Below are positions 47,562-56,629 of a stretch of DNA of 64,000 bases, piece by piece. The stretch is taken from assembly GCA_934085975.1 (NCBI GenBank), contig CAKOHT010000001.1:124001-188000 (forward strand). The letters are read 5' to 3'. The position numbers were made by a program, and so were the translations under genes. Positions within the stretch are counted from its first letter, which is position 1. Every line of letters begins with the position of its first letter. The notes beneath the pieces are model-generated. The model was not told where the DNA came from. It made no database searches and saw nothing but the letters and a program-made list of their open reading frames with translations. The DNA comes from an uncultured Cetobacterium sp. GTDB lineage: Bacteria; Fusobacteriota; Fusobacteriia; Fusobacteriales; Fusobacteriaceae.

Positions 47562-48353
47562 TTATTCTTTCTCAAATATCTCAGCTAAATTTATAAACTG
47601 TTCTATTGTTAAGTTTTCAGCTCTTTCTGTTTCTGATATTCCCAATCTTTCCAATTTTTTTCGCACAAAATCTTTTGAATACCCCAAAGGTATCAAATTG
47701 TTTATGATATTTTTTCTCTTATTTGAAAAAGCTGCCTTCACATATTTAAAAAACAAACTTTCTGAAATTAAATTCTCATATCTTCTGTCGTTATAAAACT
47801 TTATTGACATAAAAGCTGAATCCACTTTTGGTGGCGGTGTGAAAAATTCTTTTGGTATTGTGAATAAATATTCTGCTTCCCCATAGTACTCAACAGCTAG
47901 GGTCAATACACTTCTCTCTTTTCCAGATTTTGAACACACTCTTTCTGCCACTTCTTTTTGAACCATTATAAACATCTCACTTATTATATCTCTATTTTCA
48001 ATAATTTTGTTTATAATAGGTGATGTTATGTAGTAAGGAATATTTGCAACTACTCTTCCTTTGCTCAATACACTAGTTAAATCAACATCTAAAACATCTT
48101 GCATTATTAAATTAAATTTAGGATTTGATGAATATTTTCTTGTGAGTATTTTTTCTAGGTCAGTATCAATCTCAATGCATGTCACACTTTTTGCTCTCTC
48201 TAACAATAGAGCTGTAAGTGCACCTTCTCCCGGTCCAATTTCAAGTATATGTTCATCTTCTTTAACGTTTGAGACCTCCATTATTCTATCCAAAACATCA
48301 TTTTGGTCTGTTAAGAAGTTTTGTCCAAATTTTTTTTTATGTTTAAAGGACAT
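47562..48353 (-). CDS. rsmA: 16S rRNA dimethyladenosine transferase RsmA
   Basis: 263 residues. KKFGQNFLTD opening, SAM motif ILEIGPGEGALTALLL, catalytic NIPYYITSPII and the C-terminal helical domain. It dimethylates A1518 and A1519 in 16S rRNA. ATG after GGGAGG, 18 nt after hpt. Confidence 0.95.
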   Translation of the reverse strand: MSFKHKKKFGQNFLTDQNDVLDRIMEVSNVKEDEHILEIGPGEGALTALLLERAKSVTCIEIDTDLEKILTRKYSSNPKFNLIMQDVLDVDLTSVLSKGRVVANIPYYITSPIINKIIENRDIISEMFIMVQKEVAERVCSKSGKERSVLTLAVEYYGEAEYLFTIPKEFFTPPPKVDSAFMSIKFYNDRRYENLISESLFFKYVKAAFSNKRKNIINNLIPLGYSKDFVRKKLERLGISETERAENLTIEQFINLAEIFEKE

Positions 48354-48371
48354 CTTTCCTCCCTCTATTTT

Positions 48372-48896
48372 TTACTTTCTAACTACTTTTCCGATATAAG
48401 GAAGGTTTCTATACAGTTCATCATAGTCCAATCCGTATCCAACTACAAATTCATCTGGTATTTCAAAACCGATATATTCTCCAACCATCTCCACTTTTCT
48501 CCTACTTGGCTTATCTAATAAAGAACAAACTTTTAAGGATTTTGGTTGCTTTGACATCAAAAATTTTCTCACCGATTCTAATGTCAAACCAGTATCGATT
48601 ATATCCTCTATAATTAAAACATCTTTTCCTGTTAAATCTTCATCAACATCTTTTAAAATCTTTACCACACCTGTGCTATCAGTTCCACCATGGTAACTAG
48701 AGACTTTCATAAAATCCATAGCTAAATCTAACTCTATATTTTTTAACAAGTCTGCCATGAACATAATCGATCCTTTAAGTAATCCCACACAAACAAGATC
48801 CTTCCCTTTATAGTCTTTCTCAATCTCTTTTGCAATCTCTTTTATTCTGGCTTCTAAATCACTCTCAGAAATCATTTTCTCTATTGTGTAATTCAT
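48372..48896 (-). CDS. hpt: Hypoxanthine phosphoribosyltransferase
   Basis: 174 residues. PRPP-binding loop VLIIEDIIDTGLTL, VGLLKGSIMFMADL, and C-terminal IPDEFVVGYGLDYDELYRNLPYIG. Salvages hypoxanthine and guanine to nucleotides, functionally linked to the NCS2 permease of this window though not adjacent. ATG after GGAGGG. Confidence 0.94.
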   Translation of the reverse strand: MNYTIEKMISESDLEARIKEIAKEIEKDYKGKDLVCVGLLKGSIMFMADLLKNIELDLAMDFMKVSSYHGGTDSTGVVKILKDVDEDLTGKDVLIIEDIIDTGLTLESVRKFLMSKQPKSLKVCSLLDKPSRRKVEMVGEYIGFEIPDEFVVGYGLDYDELYRNLPYIGKVVRK

Positions 48897-49057
48897 TTTA
48901 CCCTCCTAAATTTCAAATAATAGTTTACAAAATATTCTATCATTTAAGCTACTATTTATCAAGTAATTATTGATATTTTAGTGTCACTATGGTATTATTT
49001 TATAAGTATTTAAAGTATCTTATTATTTAATTTCATAGCACTACTTTAGGAGGAAAA

Positions 49058-49759
49058 ATGAAAAAATATTTAGCGTATTTACTATCATGTATACTTATTG
49101 TTTTCATTTGTTTTTTTAGTTTTAATATATTTCTAAAAACATCTTTTAACAAAAGTTTTTACTCTTTGCCAAACCTTGTTGGAATGAATCTAAAACAGGT
49201 AGAAGAAATACCATCTATCAATAAAGTTAATATTATCGTTGCAGGAAATGATTTTTCTGATTTGCCTATTGGAACTATTTTTAGGCAAAATCCAGCTCCT
49301 GAAAAAGTCGTAAAAGAAGGAAGAACTGTTAGAGTATGGTTAAGTAAAGGAAAAAATGATTATACTATGCCTGATTTTACAAATAAAAATCTTATCGAAG
49401 TTTCTGCCAAACTCCAAGAAGAAGGGATTAAAATAAAAAAAGTCTCCTACACATCTTCTAACCTACCATACAACACTGTTTTAGCCACAACCCCATCTTT
49501 AGGTCAAAGTACCCAAAAAAGTAAAGGAGTATCTCTTTTACTGAGTAACTCCAACTCAATGACTTCTGTTGAAGTTCCTGATACAATTGGTTTTACATTT
49601 GAGGAGGCTACCAATGAATTAATTTCAAAAGGCCTTACTGTGGGTACTGTGCGAGAAAAAGTAGTTCCTGATCTAGAGAAAGGAATTGTCATTGAAACTA
49701 CTCATATCGGTGAAACTGTTCCCGCTGGAACTATCATTGATATCATTGTTAGCTATTAA
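49058..49759 (+). CDS. Membrane-anchored PASTA-repeat protein without kinase domain
   Basis: 233 residues. One N-terminal helix (about 5-27), then three PASTA repeats: LPNLVGMNLKQVEEI (about 37-100), MPDFTNKNLIEVSAKLQEEGI (about 105-165) and VPDTIGFTFEEATNELISKGL (about 172-233). PASTA repeats bind muropeptides or lipid II in PrkC/PknB kinases and PBPs. The kinase and penicillin-binding domains are both lacking. It lies directly before rsgA and rpe, the place held by prkC in Bacillus-type genomes. ATG after AGGAGG. Confidence 0.9.
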   Translation: MKKYLAYLLSCILIVFICFFSFNIFLKTSFNKSFYSLPNLVGMNLKQVEEIPSINKVNIIVAGNDFSDLPIGTIFRQNPAPEKVVKEGRTVRVWLSKGKNDYTMPDFTNKNLIEVSAKLQEEGIKIKKVSYTSSNLPYNTVLATTPSLGQSTQKSKGVSLLLSNSNSMTSVEVPDTIGFTFEEATNELISKGLTVGTVREKVVPDLEKGIVIETTHIGETVPAGTIIDIIVSY

Positions 49760-49761
49760 TT

Positions 49762-49779
49762 TAAGGAGAGTGAACTATT
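49762..49779 (+). promoter_or_regulatory. rsgA ribosome site and non-canonical ATT start
   Basis: AAGGAG at 49763-49768, 8 nt, then ATT at 49777-49779. In-frame TGA at 49771-49773 closes the frame just upstream, and no ATG, GTG or TTG occurs in frame until TTG at 49855. Confidence 0.65.
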
Positions 49780-50661
49780 ATCGAAGGAATTGTTATCAAC
49801 AAAATTCAAGGGTTTTACAATATTGAAAGTGATAAAAAAGAGTATCTGTGTAAATTGAGAGGTATCTTAAAAAGATCTGACAAAAGAGAGAATTGTACAG
49901 TTGGGGACCACGTTATCTTTGACGCAGATGGCTTTATAACTGAGGTTAAACCTAGAAAAAATCTTCTAAAAAGACCTTTAGTTGCAAACATTGACTATGG
50001 TGTTATACAATTTGCTGCTAAAGACCCCGCTATTGACTATGAAAAAATAAATATTTTAATATTAAATAGTTTATATAATAAAATTAATCCTGTATTGATT
50101 ATTAATAAAATAGACCTTCTATCTCAGGAGGAACTAGAAATGATCAAATCTAACTTAGATTACTTATCAAAAATAGACATCCCAATTTTTTATATATCAA
50201 CTTATGAAAATCTTGGTATAAATGAACTAAAAAAGTTTTTAAATGATAAAATCACTGCCTTTGGCGGTCCTTCAGGAGTTGGTAAATCAAGCATTTTGAA
50301 TCTTCTTCAAGATTCTAAGGAACTAAAAACAGGTGAAACAAGTAAAAGATTAAGAGCTGGAAAACATACTACTAGGGATAGTAAATTACTTGCCCTTCCA
50401 AGTGGTGGTTTTGTTATTGATACTCCCGGATTTTCATCAGTTGATTTACCGCCTACCAGTGGTCCTCAGGAGTTAATAGCTCTTTTCCCAGAATTTCACC
50501 AATTCGAAAATGAATGTAAATTTAATAATTGCATCCATGTGAACGAACCTCAGTGTGGTATAAAATCTGCTGTTGATTCAGGTAAAATTACAAAAGAAAG
50601 ATATGAATTTTACAAACGTTGTTATGATAAATCTAAAAATGAAATTTGGAATAAATATTAA
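49777..50661 (+). CDS. rsgA: Ribosome small subunit-dependent GTPase RsgA, apparent AUU start
   Basis: 294 residues if started at ATT 49777, the normal RsgA length. N-terminal OB fold begins IEGIVINKIQGFYNI, as in the family. The circularly permuted GTPase has G4 INKIDLL, then G1 GPSGVGKSS and G3 DTPGFSS. The zinc knuckle is CKFNNCIHVNEPQC. It helps late 30S maturation. The first in-frame conventional start (TTG 49855) would delete the first OB-fold strands, so ATT is the best-supported start. Precedes rpe. Confidence 0.88.
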   Translation: MIEGIVINKIQGFYNIESDKKEYLCKLRGILKRSDKRENCTVGDHVIFDADGFITEVKPRKNLLKRPLVANIDYGVIQFAAKDPAIDYEKINILILNSLYNKINPVLIINKIDLLSQEELEMIKSNLDYLSKIDIPIFYISTYENLGINELKKFLNDKITAFGGPSGVGKSSILNLLQDSKELKTGETSKRLRAGKHTTRDSKLLALPSGGFVIDTPGFSSVDLPPTSGPQELIALFPEFHQFENECKFNNCIHVNEPQCGIKSAVDSGKITKERYEFYKRCYDKSKNEIWNKY

Positions 50662-50708
50662 CAAAAATGTTGTTATCCAATTTATTATACAAAGGAGTGA
50701 GTTTTTAA

Positions 50709-51353
50709 ATGACAAAAAAAAATATCAAAATAGCACCGTCAATCCTTTCAGCAGATTTTAGTCAATTAGGTAACGAAATTATCGCAATTGATCAAGCCGG
50801 AGCTGACTATATACATATTGATGTTATGGACGGTATGTTTGTTCCTAACATCACTTTTGGAGCACCTGTTATAAAAGCAATCAGAAATAAGACTAATTTA
50901 ATTTTTGATGTTCATCTTATGATTGAAAAACCTGAGCGATACATTGAAGATTTTGTCAAAGCTGGAGCTGATATTATTGTTGTTCATGTTGAAGCCACTA
51001 AACATCTTCATAGAACTATCCAATTAATCAAATCTTTTGGAGTTAAAGCCGGTGTGTCCTTGAACCCAGCAACTCCTATTGAAACTATAAAGTATGTAAT
51101 TAATGATTTAGATATGGTTTTAATTATGTCTGTTAATCCCGGATTTGGCGGACAACGATTTATTGAAAATTCAGTTCAAAAAATTCAAGAGGTTCGTAAC
51201 TTAAGTAATACCGTTGATATTCAAGTTGATGGTGGAATAACGGATGAAACTATTGGAAAATGTATTGAAGCTGGAGCTAATATTTTTGTTGCTGGTTCTT
51301 ACATTTTCTCTGGAAATTATAAAGAGAGAATTAAATCTTTAAAGGAGAGATAA
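50709..51353 (+). CDS. rpe: Ribulose-phosphate 3-epimerase
   Basis: 214 residues. APSILSADFSQLG, HIDVMDGMFVPNITFG, FDVHLMI, SVNPGFGGQRFI and QVDGGI are the TIM-barrel active-site motifs (metal histidines and Asp pair). Interconverts ribulose and xylulose 5-phosphate. The rsgA-rpe order is common in Gram-positive bacteria. ATG after AAGGAGTGAG. Confidence 0.95.
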   Translation: MTKKNIKIAPSILSADFSQLGNEIIAIDQAGADYIHIDVMDGMFVPNITFGAPVIKAIRNKTNLIFDVHLMIEKPERYIEDFVKAGADIIVVHVEATKHLHRTIQLIKSFGVKAGVSLNPATPIETIKYVINDLDMVLIMSVNPGFGGQRFIENSVQKIQEVRNLSNTVDIQVDGGITDETIGKCIEAGANIFVAGSYIFSGNYKERIKSLKER

Positions 51354-51355
51354 CT

Positions 51356-52030
51356 ATGAATAATATAAATAAAGTAAATGATGTTTTAGAAAATTTTTAC
51401 AAACTTTTTTATGAAACAGAGGATTTAGCACTAAAAAGAGGGATTAAATGTATAACTCACACTGAGCTTCACATAATTGAAGCCATTGGAAAAGAATCTC
51501 TTAGTATGAATGAACTATCTGATAGACTTGGTATCACTATGGGAACTGCCACAGTTGCAATTACCAAACTGAGAGAGAAAGGTTTTATTGATAGAGTTCG
51601 TTCTGATGCTGATAGGAGAAAAGTTTATGTTTCTCTATCCAAAAAAGGAATTGAAGCATTGAACTATCACAATACTTATCATAAAAATATAATTTCAACC
51701 ATTACAGAAAATATTCCAGAAAAGGATTTAAATCATTTTACTGAGACTTTTGAATTAATCTTAAAGAATCTAAAAGATAAGACTGAATTTTTTAAACCGC
51801 ATTCTGTAACAGAATTTCCAGTGGGTACTGTAGTTTCTATCAATGAAGTTAAAGGAACTCCTATCATACAAGACTATTTTGCTAACAATGGAGTTGAGCA
51901 TTATTCAACTGTTAGAATTGTGGAATCTGAAGAAAAAGATAAGGTAGCGCTTGAAAAAGAGGATGGCTCCATTTTAAAAGTTAATCTCTTAGATGCAAAA
52001 AACCTTATTGCTATAAAGGTTGAAGAATAA
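51356..52030 (+). CDS. MarR-type regulator with C-terminal FeoA-like domain
   Basis: 224 residues. Residues 1-140 are a MarR winged helix (LHIIEAIGKESLSMNELSDRLGITMGTATVAITKLREKGFIDR, DRRKVYVSLSKKG). Residues of about 150-224 (FPVGTVVSINEVKG...LDAKNLIAIKV) resemble the SH3-like FeoA domain found at the end of DtxR-type metal regulators. The combination suggests metal or redox sensing; target genes unknown. 2 nt after rpe and overlapping rqcH by one base. Confidence 0.75.
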   Translation: MNNINKVNDVLENFYKLFYETEDLALKRGIKCITHTELHIIEAIGKESLSMNELSDRLGITMGTATVAITKLREKGFIDRVRSDADRRKVYVSLSKKGIEALNYHNTYHKNIISTITENIPEKDLNHFTETFELILKNLKDKTEFFKPHSVTEFPVGTVVSINEVKGTPIIQDYFANNGVEHYSTVRIVESEEKDKVALEKEDGSILKVNLLDAKNLIAIKVEE

Positions 52031-53658
52031 TGCTATATCTTGATGGTGTATCTTTAAACAAAATCAAACTTGAATTAGAGAACTCTTTAAAAGGTAAAAG
52101 TGTTAATAAAATAGTTCAAACTAGTTCATTAGCCGTAAGTATTAATTTTGGGAAACAGAGATTTATCCTCTCTTGTTTCCCTTCTCTTTCATTGTGCTAT
52201 CTATCAGATACAAAAGAAGATAATCTGTTGGAAGAAAATAACTCTTTTGCTTTAAACCTGAAAAAATATATTGTTGGTTCTACGTTAGTATCTGTTGATC
52301 AACTGGGTTATGATAGAATCCTTATTTTCACTTTTTCTAAACTGAATGAACTTGGTAAAATTAAAGTTTACAATCTATACTTTGAGATGATGGGAAAACA
52401 CTCAAATCTTATTCTTACTACAAAAGAGAATAAAGTTTTAGATTCTATAAAGCGCTTCTCTATTGAAGAAAATCCAAGTAGAGTACTTTTTCCAGGAGTA
52501 GACTACACTGCTCCATCTTTGGAGAAAAAATTATCTCCGCTAAAATTGGACGAACCTGAATTTATTAAAGAAAAAAACGAAAATACTCTTATTAAAAACG
52601 TCGAAGGTCTTGGAAAATTACTTGCCAATTCACTTACAACATTTGAAAAATTAAAAAATATCTTAAATGATAAGATAGCTCCTAAAATATTTTTTAATGA
52701 ATATGATGAAATTATTTTAGCCACAGTTTTAAATCTGGAACCTAAAGAATATAAATCTGTAGTCAAGTACAATTCATTTCAAGAGCTAATAAATTTTTAT
52801 TTAAGTACCCAAAATTTATCTAACACTTTTAAAATTTTAAAAGATAAACTTCTATCTTGTATAAAAAAAGAGATTAAAAAGTCTGAAAAAATAATTATGT
52901 CTATAAAAAAAGATCTTGAAGAGAAAAAAAACTTTGACAGATATAGGGAATTAGGAGATATCTTAGCCGCTTCTCTATATACGTTAAAAAAGGGAATGTC
53001 AGAAGTCGAAATTTACGACTTTTACAACGATTGTATGTGTACGATTCCTCTAGATCCTCTAGTAACACCTCAAATAAATTTGGAAAAAATATATAAAAGA
53101 TATAACAAATTAAAAAAGGGTGTTGAATATAATCAAAAAAGATTGGTTGAAATTTCTGATAATTTAAAATATTTTTTAGGTGTGGAATCTTTTATTAACA
53201 ACAGCACTTCCAAAGAAAATTTGAAGTTAATAGAGGAAGAGCTTGCCAATCAAGGTTATCTAAAGATTTCTTCAAAAATGAAGCCTAAAAAAAATAATAA
53301 AAAACAGGTTTCAAAAACTTTTAGTTTTGGAGAGATTCTTATTGATGGAATTTTGGTCAAATATGGTCGAAATAACCTAGAAAATGATGCTCTAACAACA
53401 AAATATTCCCATAGAGAAGATATGTGGTTCCACTGCAAAGATATCCCCGGTACTCATGCTATAGTAAATGCTAGTGAAGCTCTTTCTGAACAATCTATCT
53501 ATAATATAGCTACATTTTGTGCTCAACAGTCAAAATTACCTAAGGGGACAAAACTCACAGTAGATTACACTCAAATTAAATACTTAAATAAGCCCAAAGG
53601 AGCAAAGCCGGGTTTTGTTACCTATAAAATATTTAAATCTATTCTTGTTACTGTATAA
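52030..53658 (+). CDS. rqcH: NFACT family protein RqcH (Rqc2 homologue)
   Basis: 542 residues. NFACT-N domain with the conserved DR pair in VDQLGYDRILIF, helix-hairpin-helix, a long coiled coil (about 275-395) and the NFACT-R domain (KYSHREDMWFHCKDIPGTHAIV). RqcH binds stalled 50S-peptidyl-tRNA and recruits tRNA-Ala to add alanine tails. It may also be annotated as a fibronectin-binding protein. It starts at TAATG, overlapping the upstream stop. Confidence 0.9.
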   Translation: MLYLDGVSLNKIKLELENSLKGKSVNKIVQTSSLAVSINFGKQRFILSCFPSLSLCYLSDTKEDNLLEENNSFALNLKKYIVGSTLVSVDQLGYDRILIFTFSKLNELGKIKVYNLYFEMMGKHSNLILTTKENKVLDSIKRFSIEENPSRVLFPGVDYTAPSLEKKLSPLKLDEPEFIKEKNENTLIKNVEGLGKLLANSLTTFEKLKNILNDKIAPKIFFNEYDEIILATVLNLEPKEYKSVVKYNSFQELINFYLSTQNLSNTFKILKDKLLSCIKKEIKKSEKIIMSIKKDLEEKKNFDRYRELGDILAASLYTLKKGMSEVEIYDFYNDCMCTIPLDPLVTPQINLEKIYKRYNKLKKGVEYNQKRLVEISDNLKYFLGVESFINNSTSKENLKLIEEELANQGYLKISSKMKPKKNNKKQVSKTFSFGEILIDGILVKYGRNNLENDALTTKYSHREDMWFHCKDIPGTHAIVNASEALSEQSIYNIATFCAQQSKLPKGTKLTVDYTQIKYLNKPKGAKPGFVTYKIFKSILVTV

Positions 53659-53682
53659 ATTTTAATTTTTCGGGAGTGGTTC

Positions 53683-54315
53683 ATGAAACAAAAACTTTTA
53701 TTTTTATTTTTTATTTTTTACATAGCTACTTTTAGTTCTACCTCATCTCTTTATAATTCATTAGAGTTGAAAGGTAAAATGGATTACAGTGTTTTTAAAA
53801 ATGCTATAAAAGGAGCTTCAAAAGTTAAGGAAAAAAACTTTCAATTTTTAACAGTTATTGATTTTACTAAACCATCTACTGAACCGAGATTTTCTGTTAT
53901 CGATTTAAAAGAAAAAAAATTGCTTTATTATACTTATGTTTCTCATGGTAAAAATAGCGGTAAAGTTCTTGCTACTAAATTTTCTAATGCTCCAAACTCT
54001 TTCCAAAGTTCTCTTGGCTTTTTTGTTACAGATACAAAACCATATTTTGGAAATTACGGTTACTCTTTGAGACTAAAAGGCTTAGAAAATCGTTTTAATT
54101 CTAATGCCTACGATAGAGCCATTGTCATTCATGGTGCTGACTACGCCTCTAAAAAATATATTGATCAAATGGGATTTCTAGGAAGAACTCTCGGATGCCC
54201 TGCTATTCCTACCGAACTCTCCAAAGAAGTTATCGACCTTCTATCCAATAACTCAATAGTTTTTATAGCTGGGGACGACAATAAGTATTTAAAAGAAAGT
54301 ACATTTATAAATTAA
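53683..54315 (+). CDS. Murein L,D-transpeptidase catalytic domain protein (paralogue)
   Basis: 210 residues, secreted (signal peptide about 1-20). YVSHGKNSGKVLATKFSN, IVIHGADYASKKY and RTLGCPAIP (catalytic Cys) follow the same order as the protein at 17521-18219. Shared stretches such as ELKGKMDYSVFK and DFTKPSTEPRF show they are paralogues. ATG in a weak context 24 nt after rqcH. Confidence 0.88.
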   Translation: MKQKLLFLFFIFYIATFSSTSSLYNSLELKGKMDYSVFKNAIKGASKVKEKNFQFLTVIDFTKPSTEPRFSVIDLKEKKLLYYTYVSHGKNSGKVLATKFSNAPNSFQSSLGFFVTDTKPYFGNYGYSLRLKGLENRFNSNAYDRAIVIHGADYASKKYIDQMGFLGRTLGCPAIPTELSKEVIDLLSNNSIVFIAGDDNKYLKESTFIN

Positions 54316-54346
54316 AGGAGAGAATACAATGTTCTCTCCTTTAAAT
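54312..54346. terminator. Intrinsic terminator between converging genes
   Basis: TTAAAGGAGAGAA and TTCTCTCCTTTAA stem with a 7-nt loop and AT-rich flanks. Confidence 0.7.
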
Positions 54347-54350
54347 ATTT

Positions 54351-55742
54351 TTATTTTGCCAATTCATAAATAGCTTGAACGTATATCTTTAACCAAGTAT
54401 CTAGTTTATCTAACTCTAAATACTCATTTTTTTGATGCATATTATCTTCTTGATTCTTCAATAAAGCTCCAAATGCTACTCCATTTGTTACAGCTCTAGC
54501 ATAAGTTCCTCCACCTATAGAAACTGGTTCTGCATCCATATCACCAGTTATATCTTTATATATATTCATTAGTGTTGTCACAAGAAAGCTATCCTTAGGA
54601 ACATATAGGGGATTCTTCGCCGATCTTATCAATACATTTAAGTTTTTAGTTTTTGCTCTTTTTTCCACTTCTTCAACAACTTGTTCCTTTGTAAAAGTAA
54701 CTGGATATCTAATATCAAATCCAAACATTATTTTTTTACCTTCACACTCAATTTTTCCAACTGTTAGAGTCAATACTCCAGAAGGTTCATCTTTAAACTC
54801 AATTCCTAATCTCTCTCCTGAATGCTCCATTTCTATATATTCACTAAAAAATTCCACTAAATTTTTTAATTTCTCATCTTCAATCTTTAAAGTTGATAGG
54901 AAGGTAAATAAAGCTGATATTGCATTATAACCGTTTGCTGGTCTAGCCCCATGTGACGCTTTTCCTAAGGAAATCACCTCTATTTTCCCATCTTTTTCCA
55001 TTGCTGATATTTTAAACTCTTTTTCTTCATTATATTTCTCTAAATTAAAAAATATCTCCTCTTTCATCGACAACGGAAAAACTCCTATCGCTGAATCTGG
55101 AACTGAGTTAAATGCTACTCCACCTCTGATTGAAAAGTTTAACTCCTCTTCATACACTTGAGTCAGCATCAAGTGTAAAATGCCCTTTTCAGCATAAGTT
55201 ACAGGAAATGAAGAATCTGGAGTAAATGCCATTGCTGGTTGTGGCATATTTAATTTTCCAAAATAATGATTCATACATCCCCAGCCAGTTTCCTCATTAG
55301 CTCCAACTATAACCCTAACTTTCTTACTAAGTTTAACACCCGAGTCTTTAATCGCTTTCAACGCATATAAAGCAGCAATTGTAGGACCTTTATCATCTAA
55401 AACTCCTCTTCCATACATTTTCCCATTCACTATTTTTGCCTCGTATGGTGGATAATCCCATCCCTTTCCCTCTGGTACAACATCCACATGACCAAGAATA
55501 CCTATCATCTCTTCATCTGAACCGACACCAAAATCGATATGACCTGCATAGTTATCAAAATTTTCAACTTCAAACCCTAACTTTTTCCCCAAATCTAGCA
55601 TATGCTCTAAGGCTTTAGCGGGTCCTTCGCCAAATGGCATTCCTTCCAGTGGCTCTTCCTGTACACTTTTAATTCTAACTGACTCCTGAATCGATCTAAC
55701 CACATCATCTTTGTAATTTAGTACAAACTCTTGTAAATTCAA
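54351..55742 (-). CDS. pepV: M20 dipeptidase PepV (Sapep)
   Basis: 463 residues. Metal ligands in GHVDVVPEGKGW (His/Asp), GRGVLDDKGP and VIVGANEETGWGC (Glu-Glu), with the dimer domain inserted and EPVSIGGGTYARAV near the end. Cleaves dipeptides in the cytoplasm. The start is TTG at 55742 after GAGAGGTG, 2 nt after the mlaA stop. Confidence 0.92.
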   Translation of the reverse strand: MNLQEFVLNYKDDVVRSIQESVRIKSVQEEPLEGMPFGEGPAKALEHMLDLGKKLGFEVENFDNYAGHIDFGVGSDEEMIGILGHVDVVPEGKGWDYPPYEAKIVNGKMYGRGVLDDKGPTIAALYALKAIKDSGVKLSKKVRVIVGANEETGWGCMNHYFGKLNMPQPAMAFTPDSSFPVTYAEKGILHLMLTQVYEEELNFSIRGGVAFNSVPDSAIGVFPLSMKEEIFFNLEKYNEEKEFKISAMEKDGKIEVISLGKASHGARPANGYNAISALFTFLSTLKIEDEKLKNLVEFFSEYIEMEHSGERLGIEFKDEPSGVLTLTVGKIECEGKKIMFGFDIRYPVTFTKEQVVEEVEKRAKTKNLNVLIRSAKNPLYVPKDSFLVTTLMNIYKDITGDMDAEPVSIGGGTYARAVTNGVAFGALLKNQEDNMHQKNEYLELDKLDTWLKIYVQAIYELAK

Positions 55743-55744
55743 AA

Positions 55745-56629
55745 CTATTCACCTCTCCCCTTCACTTTTATATCATTTACCTCAACTAATGTATCTCTAT
55801 ATTTAGTATAGAAATATCTTACGTACTCATATTCAAAAGGACTTCCAGTCCCATAATACCTGAAATTCTGATTCTCTTTTCTCATATTAATAGCTCCAAT
55901 GGTAGTAACAACTGGGGCATTTGTATTAAAGTCAATAGGTCCTTCATATGGGTTTATCTCTACAACACTTAATATTCCGACAGCTTTTCCAGTTGCATCT
56001 CTTAAGTTAGCCGGTCCAAAACCAGGTAATACTAAATATGGTCCATTTCCAACTCCATATTTTGCCAAAGTTAATCCAAAATCTTCATATGTTTTCGGAA
56101 GTTCTAAAGCAGAGGCTACATCAAATAATCCCAAAATTCCAATGGTTGAATTTATTCCAAATCTAACAAAAGTTATCGTAGCTTTTCTTCCCTCCAATTG
56201 TAATATTGAATTTATAAAAGTATTTATCTCCTGTAGATTTGAAAAGAAATTGGATACCCCTCTCTGAACAATTTTTGGAGCTATAAATTCATATGCGTTA
56301 ACTGCTGGGATTAAAACATATTTATCTAAATAGTAATTGAAATAGTATATCCGTCTATTTAAAGGTTCTAGTGGATCATAAACTTCTATAAACTTTGTCC
56401 CATTTATCTCCTTTTGCCCAACTATTTCACCTTTTATTTCTTCTGGTTTATATAAAATCTCTTTACTATTTCCCAATTTTAAATATTCACTATTTTTTAG
56501 ATGTATATGATGGCTACTGTTCTCATTTTTTTCTAAGCCTTTTTCTGAAATATCAGTTTTCGTCTTCAAAGGAGAACAACTAATGAAAAATATACAGCTT
56601 ATTATTAAGCTAATTTTCTTATAGTTCAT
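55745..56629 (-). CDS. mlaA: MlaA/VacJ-family outer-membrane lipoprotein
   Basis: 294 residues. Lipobox FISC (Cys18). VYDPLEPLNRRIYYFNYYLDK and GLTLAKYGVGNGPYLVLPGFGPANLRDATG are the MlaA signatures. In proteobacteria MlaA removes misplaced phospholipid from the outer leaflet with the Mla ABC system, which is not in this window. Proves an outer membrane. It overlaps the upstream alpha/beta hydrolase gene by 11 nt. Confidence 0.93.
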   Translation of the reverse strand: MNYKKISLIISCIFFISCSPLKTKTDISEKGLEKNENSSHHIHLKNSEYLKLGNSKEILYKPEEIKGEIVGQKEINGTKFIEVYDPLEPLNRRIYYFNYYLDKYVLIPAVNAYEFIAPKIVQRGVSNFFSNLQEINTFINSILQLEGRKATITFVRFGINSTIGILGLFDVASALELPKTYEDFGLTLAKYGVGNGPYLVLPGFGPANLRDATGKAVGILSVVEINPYEGPIDFNTNAPVVTTIGAINMRKENQNFRYYGTGSPFEYEYVRYFYTKYRDTLVEVNDIKVKGRGE

